DNA from: Roseateles_B sp041912595
Lineage (GTDB): Bacteria > Pseudomonadota > Gammaproteobacteria > Burkholderiales > Burkholderiaceae_C
Assembly: GCA_041912595.1 (NCBI GenBank)
Contig: JAYRMR010000016.1
Location: forward strand, 1 to 64,000
Direction: 5' to 3'
Length of the DNA stretch: 64,000 nt
Positions 17,640 through 25,600 of this stretch are shown here, piece by piece. The translations under genes were made by a program, and so were the position numbers. How positions within the stretch are numbered: the stretch's first letter is position 1; the number at the start of each line of letters is the position of its first letter. Below the pieces are notes generated by a model. The model ran no database searches. It worked only from the letters and a program-made list of their open reading frames with translations, and was not told the DNA's origin.

Positions 17640-17820
17640 AGGTCCAACTCCGGCGAATGGCGTCGGCGAATGGCATCGGTGCAGGCGGGCCGCACGGCAC
17701 GCCAATCCCTCGGCGGAGGGCTCGCCTTCGCCGAGGGCCTCATCGCCGACGGTCCAGGACGGAGGGCGATGCGGCAGGGGTCTTCGCCAAGGGGTTTGAG
17801 TCATGGGCCCGCGAGACCTG

Positions 17821-18434
17821 TCAGCCCTGCCCCACACAGAGCGAGCGCGCCGCGGGCTGGCACACGCGCGGCCGTACCCAGGCCAGGGCCAGCAGGGCTC
17901 CGAGGGCCAGCCAAGAGGAAGCCGGTGCCGGCACCGTGGCGGGGCCCAGCCGCGCCGTGAACGTCAGCGAGCTCCCCTCGTCCAGCAGGAACTCGCCAGC
18001 CGTCGTCGCGAACGGCGCCAGGTCGTCCACGCCGACCGCCACGGGCCCGAGCGCACTGACGCCGTCAAAGCCTGCGATGCCCGGGCCCAGCACATCAATG
18101 CGATCTCCAACGAACTCATCCAGGAATCCCAGGCCCGAGGCGCTGTTGTTGACAAAGAAGCCGATCGCATGGAGCCCCTGCGCCGCGCCATGCCCGCTGA
18201 CCGTCACCTGCAGCGACAGCAGGGGTTTACCCACACACCGCCCCCGATGGGCACGAGGGTGTCGGTGTTGCCGATCCCGGTGAAAACAAAGGCAGCGTCA
18301 CGGAAGTCCTCGCTTCCCAGGTGGCCGCTGCCCAGGCCGGAGAGGCTGCAGGTGATGGGCACGGCGGCGGCCGGCAGAGCCGCCAGACAGGCTGCGCCGA
18401 GCGCCAGCAGGCGAAGAAGCGATAAGGGGTTCAT
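17821..18434 (-). pseudogene. PEP-CTERM sorting-domain protein, frameshifted
   Basis: Two overlapping minus-strand frames form one protein. The first (from ATG 18434) has a signal peptide MNPLSLLRLLALGAACLAAL... and reads to ...GGGVWVNP. The second continues as LLSLQVTVSGHG and ends with a PEP-CTERM-like anchor: VPAPASSW, a hydrophobic stretch LALGALLALAW and basic residues. Restoring one base in the CCCC run (18222-18225 on the plus strand) joins NP to LLSL, giving about 205 residues. Such proteins are exported and sorted to the cell surface by the exosortase system, often with exopolysaccharide. A single-base homopolymer change could be a sequencing error or a true disabling mutation. GAGGAC precedes the ATG. 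Confidence 0.72.
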
Positions 18435-18491
18435 GCGGTAGTCCTCAAGACAGAAAGTCGGAAGGGATGGCCGGACGTGGACGCGCAAGCC

Positions 18492-19625
18492 TCAATCGTT
18501 GCTGTCACCGCGACGCCGCGCGACGTGGTCCAGCGCACACGCCCGGCACCACACGTCGGCGTCCTTGACACCGGCGGGCAGCGCGTGCGCCAAGATGGCC
18601 GAGCGCAGCGTCGCGGCGGTCTGGACGGGATTGACGGCCGCTTCGGCCACACGCTGCCAGCTGTCGCCCAGGCGATCAGCGCGAAGGACCTGATCGTCGA
18701 CGCCCTGCGTCCGCCCACCCGGGGCGCTTCCCGGGGCGCTTCCCGAGGCGCTTCCCGAGGCGCTTCCTGAGGACTCCAGGGCCGCCCGCCCCTTCTCGAC
18801 CGGCACCAGGCGTTGCACATGCAGCGCATGGCCCGACCAGAACAGCACGGGTGCCGGACTCGCGCCCGGCCTGGCGGGCGGAAGGTCCATCCAGCGCACG
18901 ACGCTCGTCTGCGCATGCCCGAGTACCAGGCGGTCGCGGCCGGCGGCGTCCCGTGCCGTCAGGGCAAAACGGGCGCCGTCCGCGGACCAGCGGACCGGGC
19001 CCAGCTCAGTCAGATCGGCATGGAGGCCTCCGAGCACCGGCCGGCCGTCCAGGCTCAACACCGGTGCCCGCGCCGACGCCCCCGTGAAGTGCGGGGCGCC
19101 CTCGACGAGCAGCACATGCCGGCCGTCCGGTGAGAAGGAGGCCCCGCGGCCGTCGTCCACGTAGTCGGCGACCACGGCGGCGCGGTTCAGGTCGAACACC
19201 AGGCTCTCGGTACTCGAGGGATTGAGGGAGCCGCTGACGACCAGGCGGTCGGTGCCCAGCCACTCCAGGGTCTCGACGAAGCGCATGCCGCTGCGCACCT
19301 CGCCGGCGGCCAGTGGCTGGATGGGCAGGCGCGCCAGCGGCTGGCCCTGCGGATTGATCACCACCAGCCAGGCCAGGGCGGTGCCCGGCTCGGCCTCGTC
19401 GATGTAGGCGATCCGGCCACCATCGCGCGACCAGGTTGGCAGCCGGGCCTTCGACGAGGCTGGGCCGAAGCACTGCAGGACGCCACCGTCGAGGCTCACG
19501 CAGACCTTGCCGTCCCGGACGGCCGCGATCCGCATGCCCGAGGGGGGCGGGGCCGCCGGCGGCAGGGCAGCAAGGCTGGTGCCGGCGGCAAGTGCCGTGG
19601 TGATCATGGAAAGCAGTCGATTCAT
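18492..19625 (-). CDS. Exported beta-propeller (PD40/TolB-like) protein
   Basis: A 377-residue protein with a signal peptide (MNRLLSMITTALAAGTSLA). Repeated propeller blades of the TolB/PD40 type follow: LPTWSRDGGRIAYIDE, GASFSPDGRHVLLVEG and GPVRWSADGARFALTA. A low-complexity Ser/Gly/Ala/Pro linker is encoded by four 12-base tandem repeats, and the C-terminal ~75 residues contain CRAC. The open frame extends to 19859, but the ATG at 19625 is the only start that begins a signal peptide. Function is unknown; propellers of this type usually bind protein or ligand in the periplasm. The PEP-CTERM pseudogene lies 57 bases downstream on the same strand. Confidence 0.7.
   Translation of the reverse strand: MNRLLSMITTALAAGTSLAALPPAAPPPSGMRIAAVRDGKVCVSLDGGVLQCFGPASSKARLPTWSRDGGRIAYIDEAEPGTALAWLVVINPQGQPLARLPIQPLAAGEVRSGMRFVETLEWLGTDRLVVSGSLNPSSTESLVFDLNRAAVVADYVDDGRGASFSPDGRHVLLVEGAPHFTGASARAPVLSLDGRPVLGGLHADLTELGPVRWSADGARFALTARDAAGRDRLVLGHAQTSVVRWMDLPPARPGASPAPVLFWSGHALHVQRLVPVEKGRAALESSGSASGSASGSAPGSAPGGRTQGVDDQVLRADRLGDSWQRVAEAAVNPVQTAATLRSAILAHALPAGVKDADVWCRACALDHVARRRGDSND
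18723..18770 (-). repeat. Four tandem 12-base repeats in the propeller gene
   Basis: GGCGCTTCCCGA-type units repeat four times (18723, 18735, 18747 and 18759) with one or two substitutions. They encode a Ser-Gly-Ser-Ala/Pro linker, so changes in copy number would stay in frame. Confidence 0.85.
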
Positions 19626-20016
19626 TTGAATGCACTCCCTGGACAGGTGCTGCCAGACGCCCCGGCCCGCCCCATTGAAGAGATCCAGACAATAGCCCCG
19701 GACGGCGCCGCCCGTGTCGTTGGCCAGCAAGCCATTGCCTGCGCAATCGACATCGACCAGCACCTCGCGCCCCGGAATGACGGCGCGGTCCCGGGCCACG
19801 CTGCCGCCGGCCACGACCACCGTGCCGTCTGCGCCCGTCACGGCAGCGACAGCGGTCATGTGGCCCGTGGCCGGGCTGCCGTTGATATCGCCCCCAGCGT
19901 CCAGCTGCCCTCCTTGATGGCAGGTGCCGAGCCATCCGCGACCGCAGGACGCGTACTTTTCACGTTATCCGCGTCCCCAAATCCGGTCAACGGAGATGCG
20001 GAGGAAGCTCGTCCAG
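19626..20016. other. 391-base stretch without a recognised gene
   Basis: This lies between the propeller gene and the LacI-family gene, both leftward. Open frames cross it but look like shadows: they lack ribosome sites and recognisable domains. The part just after the LacI stop should hold the propeller promoter; no clear motif was found. A+T is higher around 19955-19995. Confidence 0.4.
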
Positions 20017-21204
20017 TCAACGGGTCTGTGCCGGATTCGCGGGCCCGGCAGGCGCTCGGGACCCGCCCTTGCCGCGCCGATGGCCCTGCCTCCCGGCGGG
20101 CACAGCGGTGACGGTGTGACGGTGTGACGGTGGGGGCCGCCGCCCGCGCCCCCGGGGTGCTCCGCGCGCCGGCGCGCTCGCCCGCAGGCTCAGATGCACC
20201 GGCAGCATGATGGGCGCCAGCCGCTCGCCCTCGAGCATCTTGAGCAGCGCCTCGACCAGCTCTGCGCCGGCCTTGGAGACCGGCTGGTGCACGCTGGACA
20301 GCGGGGGATCGCTGTAGGCCGCGAGGGCCATGTCGTCGTAGCCGATGACGGCCACCTCGTCGGGCACGCGGCGCCCCTGCGCGCGCAGCACCTGCAGGGA
20401 CTGCAGCGCCAGCAGGTCGCTGCAGGCCACCACGGCATCCACCTCCGGGTGGGCCGCGAAGAAGTCCTGCATCTGCTGACGGGCCATGCTCACCTCGAAG
20501 GGCGCGGGCAGCTCCAGCGCAGGATCAGGCGGCAGGCCGGCGGCCCGCAGGGCCTGCCAGTAGCCCTCGCGGCGGTGCATGACCTCGGGCAGGTCGGCAT
20601 CCCCGAGGAAGGCGATGCGGCGGCGCCCCAGCGACAGCATGTGCTCCGTGGCCAGGCGCCCGCCCAGCACGTTGTCGCCGCCGACGCTGCAGTAGAGCTG
20701 CTGCGGCAGCTGCGCGCCCCACACCACCACCGGCAGCTTGCGGGCGGCGAGCTCGTTGAGCTGGTCGTGGTGGCGCCACTGGCCGATGATCAGCAGGCCC
20801 GCGGCCTTGCCGGAATCGACGGCATGCGAGGCCTGGTCCAGGTGCTCGGCGTCCACGCGCTGCAGCAGCATGTCGTAGCCGCGGTCCGTCAGCGCGTCGG
20901 CGATCGAGCCCACGATGGACAGGAAGAAGGGGTCGGAGATGTGCTGCCGGGAGTCGGCGTCATAGGGCACGACGACGGCGATGGTGCGGTTCTTCTGCAG
21001 CCGCAGGTTCTGGGCACTGAGGTTGATCGAGTAGTTCAAGGAGCGGGCCAGGTCGGCCACGCGCTGCCGCGTCTCGGCATTCACCAGCGTGCTGCCGTTC
21101 AGTGCACGGGACACGGTGGACACGGACACACCGGCGAGGCGCGCGATGTCGGCCATCTGCAGGCGGCGTTGTTCGGCGCGTGGGACTTGCTTCTCTTCAC
21201 TCAT
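20017..21204 (-). CDS. LacI/GalR-family transcriptional regulator, probable sucrose-operon repressor
   Basis: A 395-residue regulator. The N-terminal helix-turn-helix is MADIARLAGVSVSTVSRALNGS, followed by the hinge helix and a periplasmic-binding-type sensor domain (residues ~75-340, with HISDPFFLSIVGSIAD and AVIGYDDMALAAYSDPPLSSVHQP). The ATG at 21204 was chosen; another at 21216 and the open frame to 21243 are possible, and no strong Shine-Dalgarno decides. After the usual family end there is a 50-residue Arg/Pro/Gly-rich tail, whose DNA contains three copies of TGACGGTG (20109-20132); the tail may reflect a lost stop. It probably binds the TGCAAT-type palindromes ahead of the sucrose operon 2.5 kb away. 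Confidence 0.87.
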   Translation of the reverse strand: MSEEKQVPRAEQRRLQMADIARLAGVSVSTVSRALNGSTLVNAETRQRVADLARSLNYSINLSAQNLRLQKNRTIAVVVPYDADSRQHISDPFFLSIVGSIADALTDRGYDMLLQRVDAEHLDQASHAVDSGKAAGLLIIGQWRHHDQLNELAARKLPVVVWGAQLPQQLYCSVGGDNVLGGRLATEHMLSLGRRRIAFLGDADLPEVMHRREGYWQALRAAGLPPDPALELPAPFEVSMARQQMQDFFAAHPEVDAVVACSDLLALQSLQVLRAQGRRVPDEVAVIGYDDMALAAYSDPPLSSVHQPVSKAGAELVEALLKMLEGERLAPIMLPVHLSLRASAPARGAPRGRGRRPPPSHRHTVTAVPAGRQGHRRGKGGSRAPAGPANPAQTR

Positions 21205-21370
21205 GGGCGCAAGCATACTGCGCCCGGGCGCGCCAGCCCGCAACTCCCCCCAGTCACGGGCCCTTCACCCGGCCCCGGCGCCCAGAAGAGCGGCCGATCC
21301 GTGAAGTCTTGACCAATATCAATCGCCAACCCTCCCTCCTTGCCCGTCGCCGCCACGGCACGCGCGCATG

Positions 21371-21397
21371 AAAAAAGGCGGCCCGAAGGCCGCCTTT
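21371..21397 (-). terminator. Rho-independent terminator of the MHS permease gene
   Basis: Read leftwards the stem is AAAGGCGGCC, loop TTCG, then GGCCGCCTTT, followed by further T residues (six T in all). It lies 35 bases after the permease stop. Some A/T symmetry could let it also act on rightward transcripts. Confidence 0.93.
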
Positions 21398-21431
21398 GCG
21401 GGTCGAGGGGAGGCCCCTCGCGTCACGCGCG

Positions 21432-23114
21432 TCAGTCGCGGGCGTAGATGTCCACGTCCTTGGTCTCGCGCACGAACAGCATGCCGATGACGAAGCTCAT
21501 GGCGGCCACGCCGATCGGGTACCAGAGGCCGTGATAGATGTTGCCGTTCTGCGCCACCATCGCGAAGGTGATGGAGGGCAGCAGGCCACCGAACCAGCCG
21601 TTGCCGATGTGGTACGGCAGGCTCATCGAGGTGTAGCGGATGCGGGTCGGGAACATTTCCACCAGCATGGCGGCGATCGGGCCGTAGACCATGGTGACGT
21701 AGATCACCAGCACGGTCAGGATGGCGACGACCATCGGCTTGTTCACCTTGGCCGGGTCGGCCTTGGCGGGATAGCCGGCGGCCTTCAGGGCGTCTGCCAG
21801 TTCCTTCTTGAAGGCGGCGATGCCCTTGGTGCTGGCCTCGTCGAACTTGTGCTCGGTGGCCTTGGTGGCGTTCAGCGAGTTCACGACCGTCTCACCGACC
21901 TTGACCTGGGCGACCGTGCCAGCGGGACCGGCAATGGTCTCGTAGCTGGCGGCCGACTGGGCCAGGGCGCGCTTGGCGATGTCGCAGGAGCTGGTGAAGT
22001 CCACTTCACGTGCCACCGGGCTGCCCTGGAAGGAGCAGGTGGCCGGGTCGACGGTCAGCGTGATCTGGGCCGAGGCCTGGGCCTTGGCCAGATCCGGGTT
22101 GGCTGCGTCCGTCAGGGCCTTGAACAGCGGGAAGTAGGTCACGATGGCCAGCAGCAGGCCCGCCATGATGATGGGCTTGCGGCCGATCTTGTCGGACAGC
22201 GAGCCGAAGACCACGAAGAACGGGGTGCCGATGATCAGCGACACGGCCACCAGGATGTTGGCCGTGGCGGAGTCCACCTTCAGCACGCTGGTCAGGAAGA
22301 AGAGCGCGTAGAACTGGCCCGAGTACCACACCACGCCCTGGCCGGCCACGAGGCCGAACAGCGCCAGCAGCACGATCTTCAGGTTCTTCCACTGGCCGAA
22401 GGACTCGGACAGCGGCGCCTTGGACGTCTTGCCCTCGGCCTTCATCTTCTGGAAGGCCGGCGATTCGTTCATCGACAGGCGGATCCACACGCTGATGGCC
22501 AGCAGCAGGATCGACACGATGAACGGCACGCGCCAGCCCCACTCGGCGAAGGCGGTCTCGCCAATGGCGGTCCGGGTGCCCAGGATCACCATCAGCGACA
22601 GGAACAGGCCCAGCGTCGCGGTGGTCTGGATCCAGGAGGTGTAGGCACCGCGGCGGCCCTGCGGGGCGTGCTCGGCCACGTAGGTGGCGGCGCCACCGTA
22701 CTCACCGCCGAGCGCCAGGCCCTGCAGCATGCGCAGGCCGATCAGGATGACCGGTGCGGCCGCGCCGATGTGCGCATAGCTGGGCAGCACGCCGACGATG
22801 AAGGTCGACAGGCCCATGATCAGGATGGTGACCAGGAAGGTGTACTTGCGGCCGATCATGTCACCGAGGCGCCCGAACACCAGCGCGCCGAAGGGACGCA
22901 CGATGAAGCCGGCGGCGAAGGCCAGCAGCGAGGCGATGAAGGCCGCGGACGGGTCCAGGCCCGAGAAGAACTGCTTGGCAATGATGGCTGCCAGCGAACC
23001 GTAGAGGTAGAAGTCGTACCACTCGAACACCGTGCCGAGCGAAGAGGCGAAGATGACCTTCTTCTCTTCAGCCGTCATCGGCGTGCTGGTCGACACTGCG
23101 GAGGCAGTCGCCAT
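21432..23114 (-). CDS. Metabolite:H+ symporter family (MHS) MFS permease
   Basis: A 560-residue inner-membrane permease of the MHS group (ProP, KgtP, ShiA relatives). TM1 starts with the family hallmark SSLGTVFEWYDFYLYGSLA, and the loop 2-3 motif is RPFGALVFGRLGDMIGRKYT. After TM9 there is an unusual hydrophilic insertion of about 126 residues (roughly 333-458) with two cysteines (ATCSFQ and TSSCDIA), before the last membrane segments resume at KPMVVAILTVLVIYV. The substrate cannot be told; organic or amino acids are typical. The ATG at 23114 has AGGAGA six bases upstream, and the gene ends at a strong terminator. Confidence 0.88.
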   Translation of the reverse strand: MATASAVSTSTPMTAEEKKVIFASSLGTVFEWYDFYLYGSLAAIIAKQFFSGLDPSAAFIASLLAFAAGFIVRPFGALVFGRLGDMIGRKYTFLVTILIMGLSTFIVGVLPSYAHIGAAAPVILIGLRMLQGLALGGEYGGAATYVAEHAPQGRRGAYTSWIQTTATLGLFLSLMVILGTRTAIGETAFAEWGWRVPFIVSILLLAISVWIRLSMNESPAFQKMKAEGKTSKAPLSESFGQWKNLKIVLLALFGLVAGQGVVWYSGQFYALFFLTSVLKVDSATANILVAVSLIIGTPFFVVFGSLSDKIGRKPIIMAGLLLAIVTYFPLFKALTDAANPDLAKAQASAQITLTVDPATCSFQGSPVAREVDFTSSCDIAKRALAQSAASYETIAGPAGTVAQVKVGETVVNSLNATKATEHKFDEASTKGIAAFKKELADALKAAGYPAKADPAKVNKPMVVAILTVLVIYVTMVYGPIAAMLVEMFPTRIRYTSMSLPYHIGNGWFGGLLPSITFAMVAQNGNIYHGLWYPIGVAAMSFVIGMLFVRETKDVDIYARD

Positions 23115-23323
23115 GTTTTGTCTCCTGGATCTTTCGTCTGAGGTTCACCACCCCGGTGAGCCTTGGGGCGACTGTGATCCCGTCCTCTGACCTCGATCTG
23201 ACGCGAGCCTGAACGTTCGCTGACGAAACCCGTTGGAACCCGGAGGAGAAATTTCACATGGAGAAATTGAGGGCCGTCGCTCGGGAAAGCCCGCAGTCGA
23301 CGTGTGCGGGCCTTGGCGAACGG

Positions 23324-23338
23324 GGGTCAGGTCTTGCC
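23324..23338 (-). repeat. Intergenic copy of the dispersed 15-base motif
   Basis: GGGTCAGGTCTTGCC lies between the MHS permease start and the isomerase stop. It is flanked by GG and by TGCCCCC, so it sits between short G and C runs. Confidence 0.85.
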
Positions 23339-23378
23339 TGCCCCCTGCCCTACCCCTGCCGCCAGTGCGGCGCGGCGC

Positions 23379-24026
23379 TCAGCTGCCGGGCCGCGCCTGG
23401 CCGATGGGCAGGCGGGCGGCGTCGTCCCAGTCCGGCCCCTGGAACCACGGGTCGCCGCGCAGATAGGCCGCCAGCAGCTCGAGGCCGTCCAGCCCCCAGA
23501 AGAGCCGCCCGTCCACCCGCACCGTCGGCACGCCGAAGAGCCCGGCCGCCACGGCATCATCCGTGGCCTGGCGCAGGCGCTGCTTGACGGCGTCCGCCGC
23601 CGGGTCGAGCACGGGTGACAGCTGCGTCTGCAGGGCCTGCAGGCGCAGCGGCTCCAGCGGATCCCCGCCGCCTTCCCAGACGTGGCGGAACACCTGCTCC
23701 ACCGCCCAGCGCGAGGGCGTCATCCCCTCGGGCGCCGTCGCCCAGCACAGGCGCAGCAGCGGTAGCGGATTGAAGGGATGGTGCTGCGGCAGCTGCAGCG
23801 GCAGGCCCAGGCGATGCGCCTCCCACAGCACCTGGCGGTAGGTCCAGTCGCGCTTGGCCGGGATCTCGGCGGGGCCCTTGTGCCCATGCGCCTTGAGGAA
23901 GCCGGCGAAGAGCACCGGCACGTAGTCCACCGTCACGCTCAGCCCCGCCAGCGCCTCGGGCAGGCGCGCGAAGGCCAGGGCCGCGTAGGGCGAGATGGGA
24001 TCGAAGTAGAAGCGCAGGTGACGCAT
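23379..24026 (-). CDS. 2-hydroxychromene-2-carboxylate isomerase-like (DsbA-fold, GST kappa) protein
   Basis: A 215-residue thioredoxin-fold protein of the HCCA isomerase/kappa GST family. FYFDPISPYAALAF carries the conserved SP motif in place of the CxxC of DsbA. The helical insertion is followed by GLFGVPTVRVDGRLFWGLDGLELL, the typical cis-Pro (GVPT) and C-terminal WG motif. The founding enzyme acts in naphthalene degradation with glutathione, but many chromosomal copies have no known substrate. No aromatic degradation genes lie nearby, so the role is open. It starts with ATG at 24026, 39 bases after the DUF1289 gene stop, probably in one transcript with it and ybaK. Confidence 0.87.
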   Translation of the reverse strand: MRHLRFYFDPISPYAALAFARLPEALAGLSVTVDYVPVLFAGFLKAHGHKGPAEIPAKRDWTYRQVLWEAHRLGLPLQLPQHHPFNPLPLLRLCWATAPEGMTPSRWAVEQVFRHVWEGGGDPLEPLRLQALQTQLSPVLDPAADAVKQRLRQATDDAVAAGLFGVPTVRVDGRLFWGLDGLELLAAYLRGDPWFQGPDWDDAARLPIGQARPGS

Positions 24027-24065
24027 GCCGGACTCCTGGGAGGTGATGCTGCCGGGCCCGGCGGC

Positions 24066-24305
24066 TCAGACGCTGGGTTCGGCGGCCGTGAAGATGCCCT
24101 GCTCCACCAGCGCCTGGCGGCGTTCGGGCAGGCGGGCCAGGATCTCCAGGCGCGTGGCGTCGTCGGCCTTGGACCAGACGGTGATCTCCGGCACCGTGCG
24201 GGCGCAGCCCTCGCACCAGCCCGTCGGCGAATGGATGCGGCAGACGTTGGTGCACGGCGAGGCCACGCGGGGCGGCGGCGGCGGGGTCAGGGGCAGCGTG
24301 CTCAT
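24066..24305 (-). CDS. DUF1289 family protein
   Basis: A 79-residue protein with the DUF1289 pattern SPCTNVCRIHSPTGWCEGCARTVPEI followed by an acidic/basic helix (ATRLEILARLPERR). The four cysteines (CxxxC and CxxC) suggest metal binding. DUF1289 proteins are small, widespread in proteobacteria and of unknown function. The ATG overlaps the ybaK stop (ATGA), which gives translational coupling and confirms the start. Confidence 0.9.
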   Translation of the reverse strand: MSTLPLTPPPPPRVASPCTNVCRIHSPTGWCEGCARTVPEITVWSKADDATRLEILARLPERRQALVEQGIFTAAEPSV

Positions 24306-24844
24306 GCCGAGGCCTCCTGCACCACCTCGATCACCGGGGCGCCGGTGAGGGCCTGCAGCTCCTGCGGCGTCATCGGGAAGACGCCGTTCGGGTGCCCGGC
24401 GGCGGCCCAGATGCGATCGAAGCGCAGCAGCGAGGCGTCGATGTACAGCGCCGGCAGCGGCTGACCGGGCGCGGGCGCGAAGCCCAGCGGAGACACGCCG
24501 CCGATGGAGAAACCGGTGCGGGATTTGACGAAATCGGCGTCGGCGCGCCCCAGCGGGCCGGTGTGCGACTGCAGCTTCTTCTCGTCGACCCGGCGGTCGC
24601 CCGCGGCGATCACCAGCACAGCCCGGTCATCGGACCGGCGGCGGAAGACCACGCTCTTGGCGATCTGGCCGAGGCTCACGCCGAGCGCGTCCGCCGCTTC
24701 CTGGGCGGTGCGGGCGGCGACCTCCAGCCAGCGGGGCGGATGGGCATGGGAGAGGCGCTGGAGCGCGTCGCGCACGCGCTCGAAACCTTCGTGCGAGGGG
24801 GCGGCCGGCGTGGCAGCGGCCAGGGGCGTCGGGAGATCACTCAT
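24302..24844 (-). CDS. YbaK/EbsC-type aminoacyl-tRNA deacylase-like protein
   Basis: A 180-residue protein with the YbaK/ProX editing domain: TAQEAADALGVSLGQIAKSVVFRR (with the conserved Lys), LVIAAGDRRVDEKKL and the loop TGFSIGGVSPLGF. Members hydrolyse misacylated Cys- or Ala-tRNAs or act with prolyl-tRNA synthetase. The exact substrate cannot be read from the sequence. It is first of three leftward genes (ybaK-like, DUF1289, isomerase). A roughly 20-residue Pro/Ala-rich N-terminus precedes the domain. Confidence 0.9.
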   Translation of the reverse strand: MSDLPTPLAAATPAAPSHEGFERVRDALQRLSHAHPPRWLEVAARTAQEAADALGVSLGQIAKSVVFRRRSDDRAVLVIAAGDRRVDEKKLQSHTGPLGRADADFVKSRTGFSIGGVSPLGFAPAPGQPLPALYIDASLLRFDRIWAAAGHPNGVFPMTPQELQALTGAPVIEVVQEASA

Positions 24845-24942
24845 GGCCGCATTGTCTCAGCAGCCGGAAAGGGCGGCGCCCGCCGGGTGATCGGGCGGGC
24901 GCAGGCTGGCGCCAAGGAGGCGCGCGGCCGTCCGACAGCGGC

Positions 24943-25020
24943 GGGGCTTCAGTCGCGCCGGTCGCGGCGGGGCTTCAATCGCGCCGGTCGCGGCGGAGCC
25001 TCAATCGCGCCGGTCGCGGC
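24943..25020 (-). repeat. Three 26-base tandem repeats over a gene end
   Basis: A 26-base unit starting GGGGCTTCAGTCGCGCCGG repeats at 24943, 24969 and 24995 with one to three substitutions. The right-hand part overlaps the end of the exported-protein gene, whose stop codon is at 25001. Each unit carries the same stop, so the tail of the gene (encoding RRDRRD and stop) has been duplicated twice downstream. Confidence 0.88.
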
Positions 25021-25477
25021 GCGGGGCGTAGCGGTCGCCATCGCGGTCCCAGCCGCGGCCGCGGTCGTCACGGTCCCAGTCGCGGTCCCGGCCATGCCCG
25101 TGGCCATGGCCATGGTCGTGGTGGCGTTCCCAGCCGCGACGGTCGTGCCAGTCCCGCACCCAGCGGTCCTCGATGAACAGCACCGGCTGGCCACAGGCGC
25201 GGTAGCTGCCGCAGTAGCGACCCCAGTCCCGCACATGGTGCGGCGGCGCGTAGAGGTAGATGGGCGCCGGTGCCCGGTACACGCGGCGCGGGCGCTCGAT
25301 CCACACGGGCTCGGCGTAGACCACGTCCGGGCGGTATTGCGGGCCGATGTCGATGCGGCCGTAGACACCGGGCTGGACGACGCTCAGGGAGATGCCGACG
25401 TCAGCGGCGCGCGCCGACGGCGCCAGCATCAGCGTGACAGGAAGAAGCGCGAGGGCGCAAAAACGGGCGATCTGCAT
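25001..25477 (-). CDS. Exported protein with His/Asp/Arg-rich tail
   Basis: A 158-residue protein with a clear signal peptide (MQIARFCALALLPVTLMLAPSARA, cleavage before ADVGI). The mature part has Tyr/Pro-rich strands (GVYGRIDIGPQYRPDVVYAEPVWIERP), two cysteines and a tail of repeated HGHGHGHG then DRDWDRDD. The tail may bind metal, but that is a guess. Similar small exported YXWGXW-type proteins are common in Burkholderiales and lack a known function. The ATG at 25477 follows GGAGG; an upstream in-frame ATG at 25498 lacks this. The 3' end lies inside a triplicated 26-base repeat. Confidence 0.78.
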   Translation of the reverse strand: MQIARFCALALLPVTLMLAPSARAADVGISLSVVQPGVYGRIDIGPQYRPDVVYAEPVWIERPRRVYRAPAPIYLYAPPHHVRDWGRYCGSYRACGQPVLFIEDRWVRDWHDRRGWERHHDHGHGHGHGRDRDWDRDDRGRGWDRDGDRYAPRRDRRD

Positions 25478-25600
25478 AGGTGCCTCCAGTGTAGGCATCC
25501 AACGCTGCAGGACACCGGCGGGAGGACAGCGGCTGACAAGCGCTTACATGCCTTGCAAGACGCCAACAGGCCTCGCCTTCATGAATGCTTCACGCCGGGT

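Larger units (their letters stand above)
17397..17820. promoter_or_regulatory. Control region of the sucrose operon
   Basis: These 424 bases contain no convincing gene. They hold two LacI-type palindromes centred 90 bases apart (17533-17546 and 17620-17639) with a CRP-like site between them (17590-17605). The A+T content rises sharply around 17520-17640, unlike the flanking coding DNA. To the right lies the stop of a broken PEP-CTERM gene read in the same direction. The layout suggests repression by the nearby LacI-family protein and activation by a CRP-type regulator. Confidence 0.7.

Noticed and set aside
23258..23587. Open frame on the plus strand starting MEKLRAVARES after a GGAGGAG-like sequence
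   Set aside because: The ribosome site is attractive, but the frame soon runs opposite the isomerase gene and becomes Pro/Arg-rich noise.
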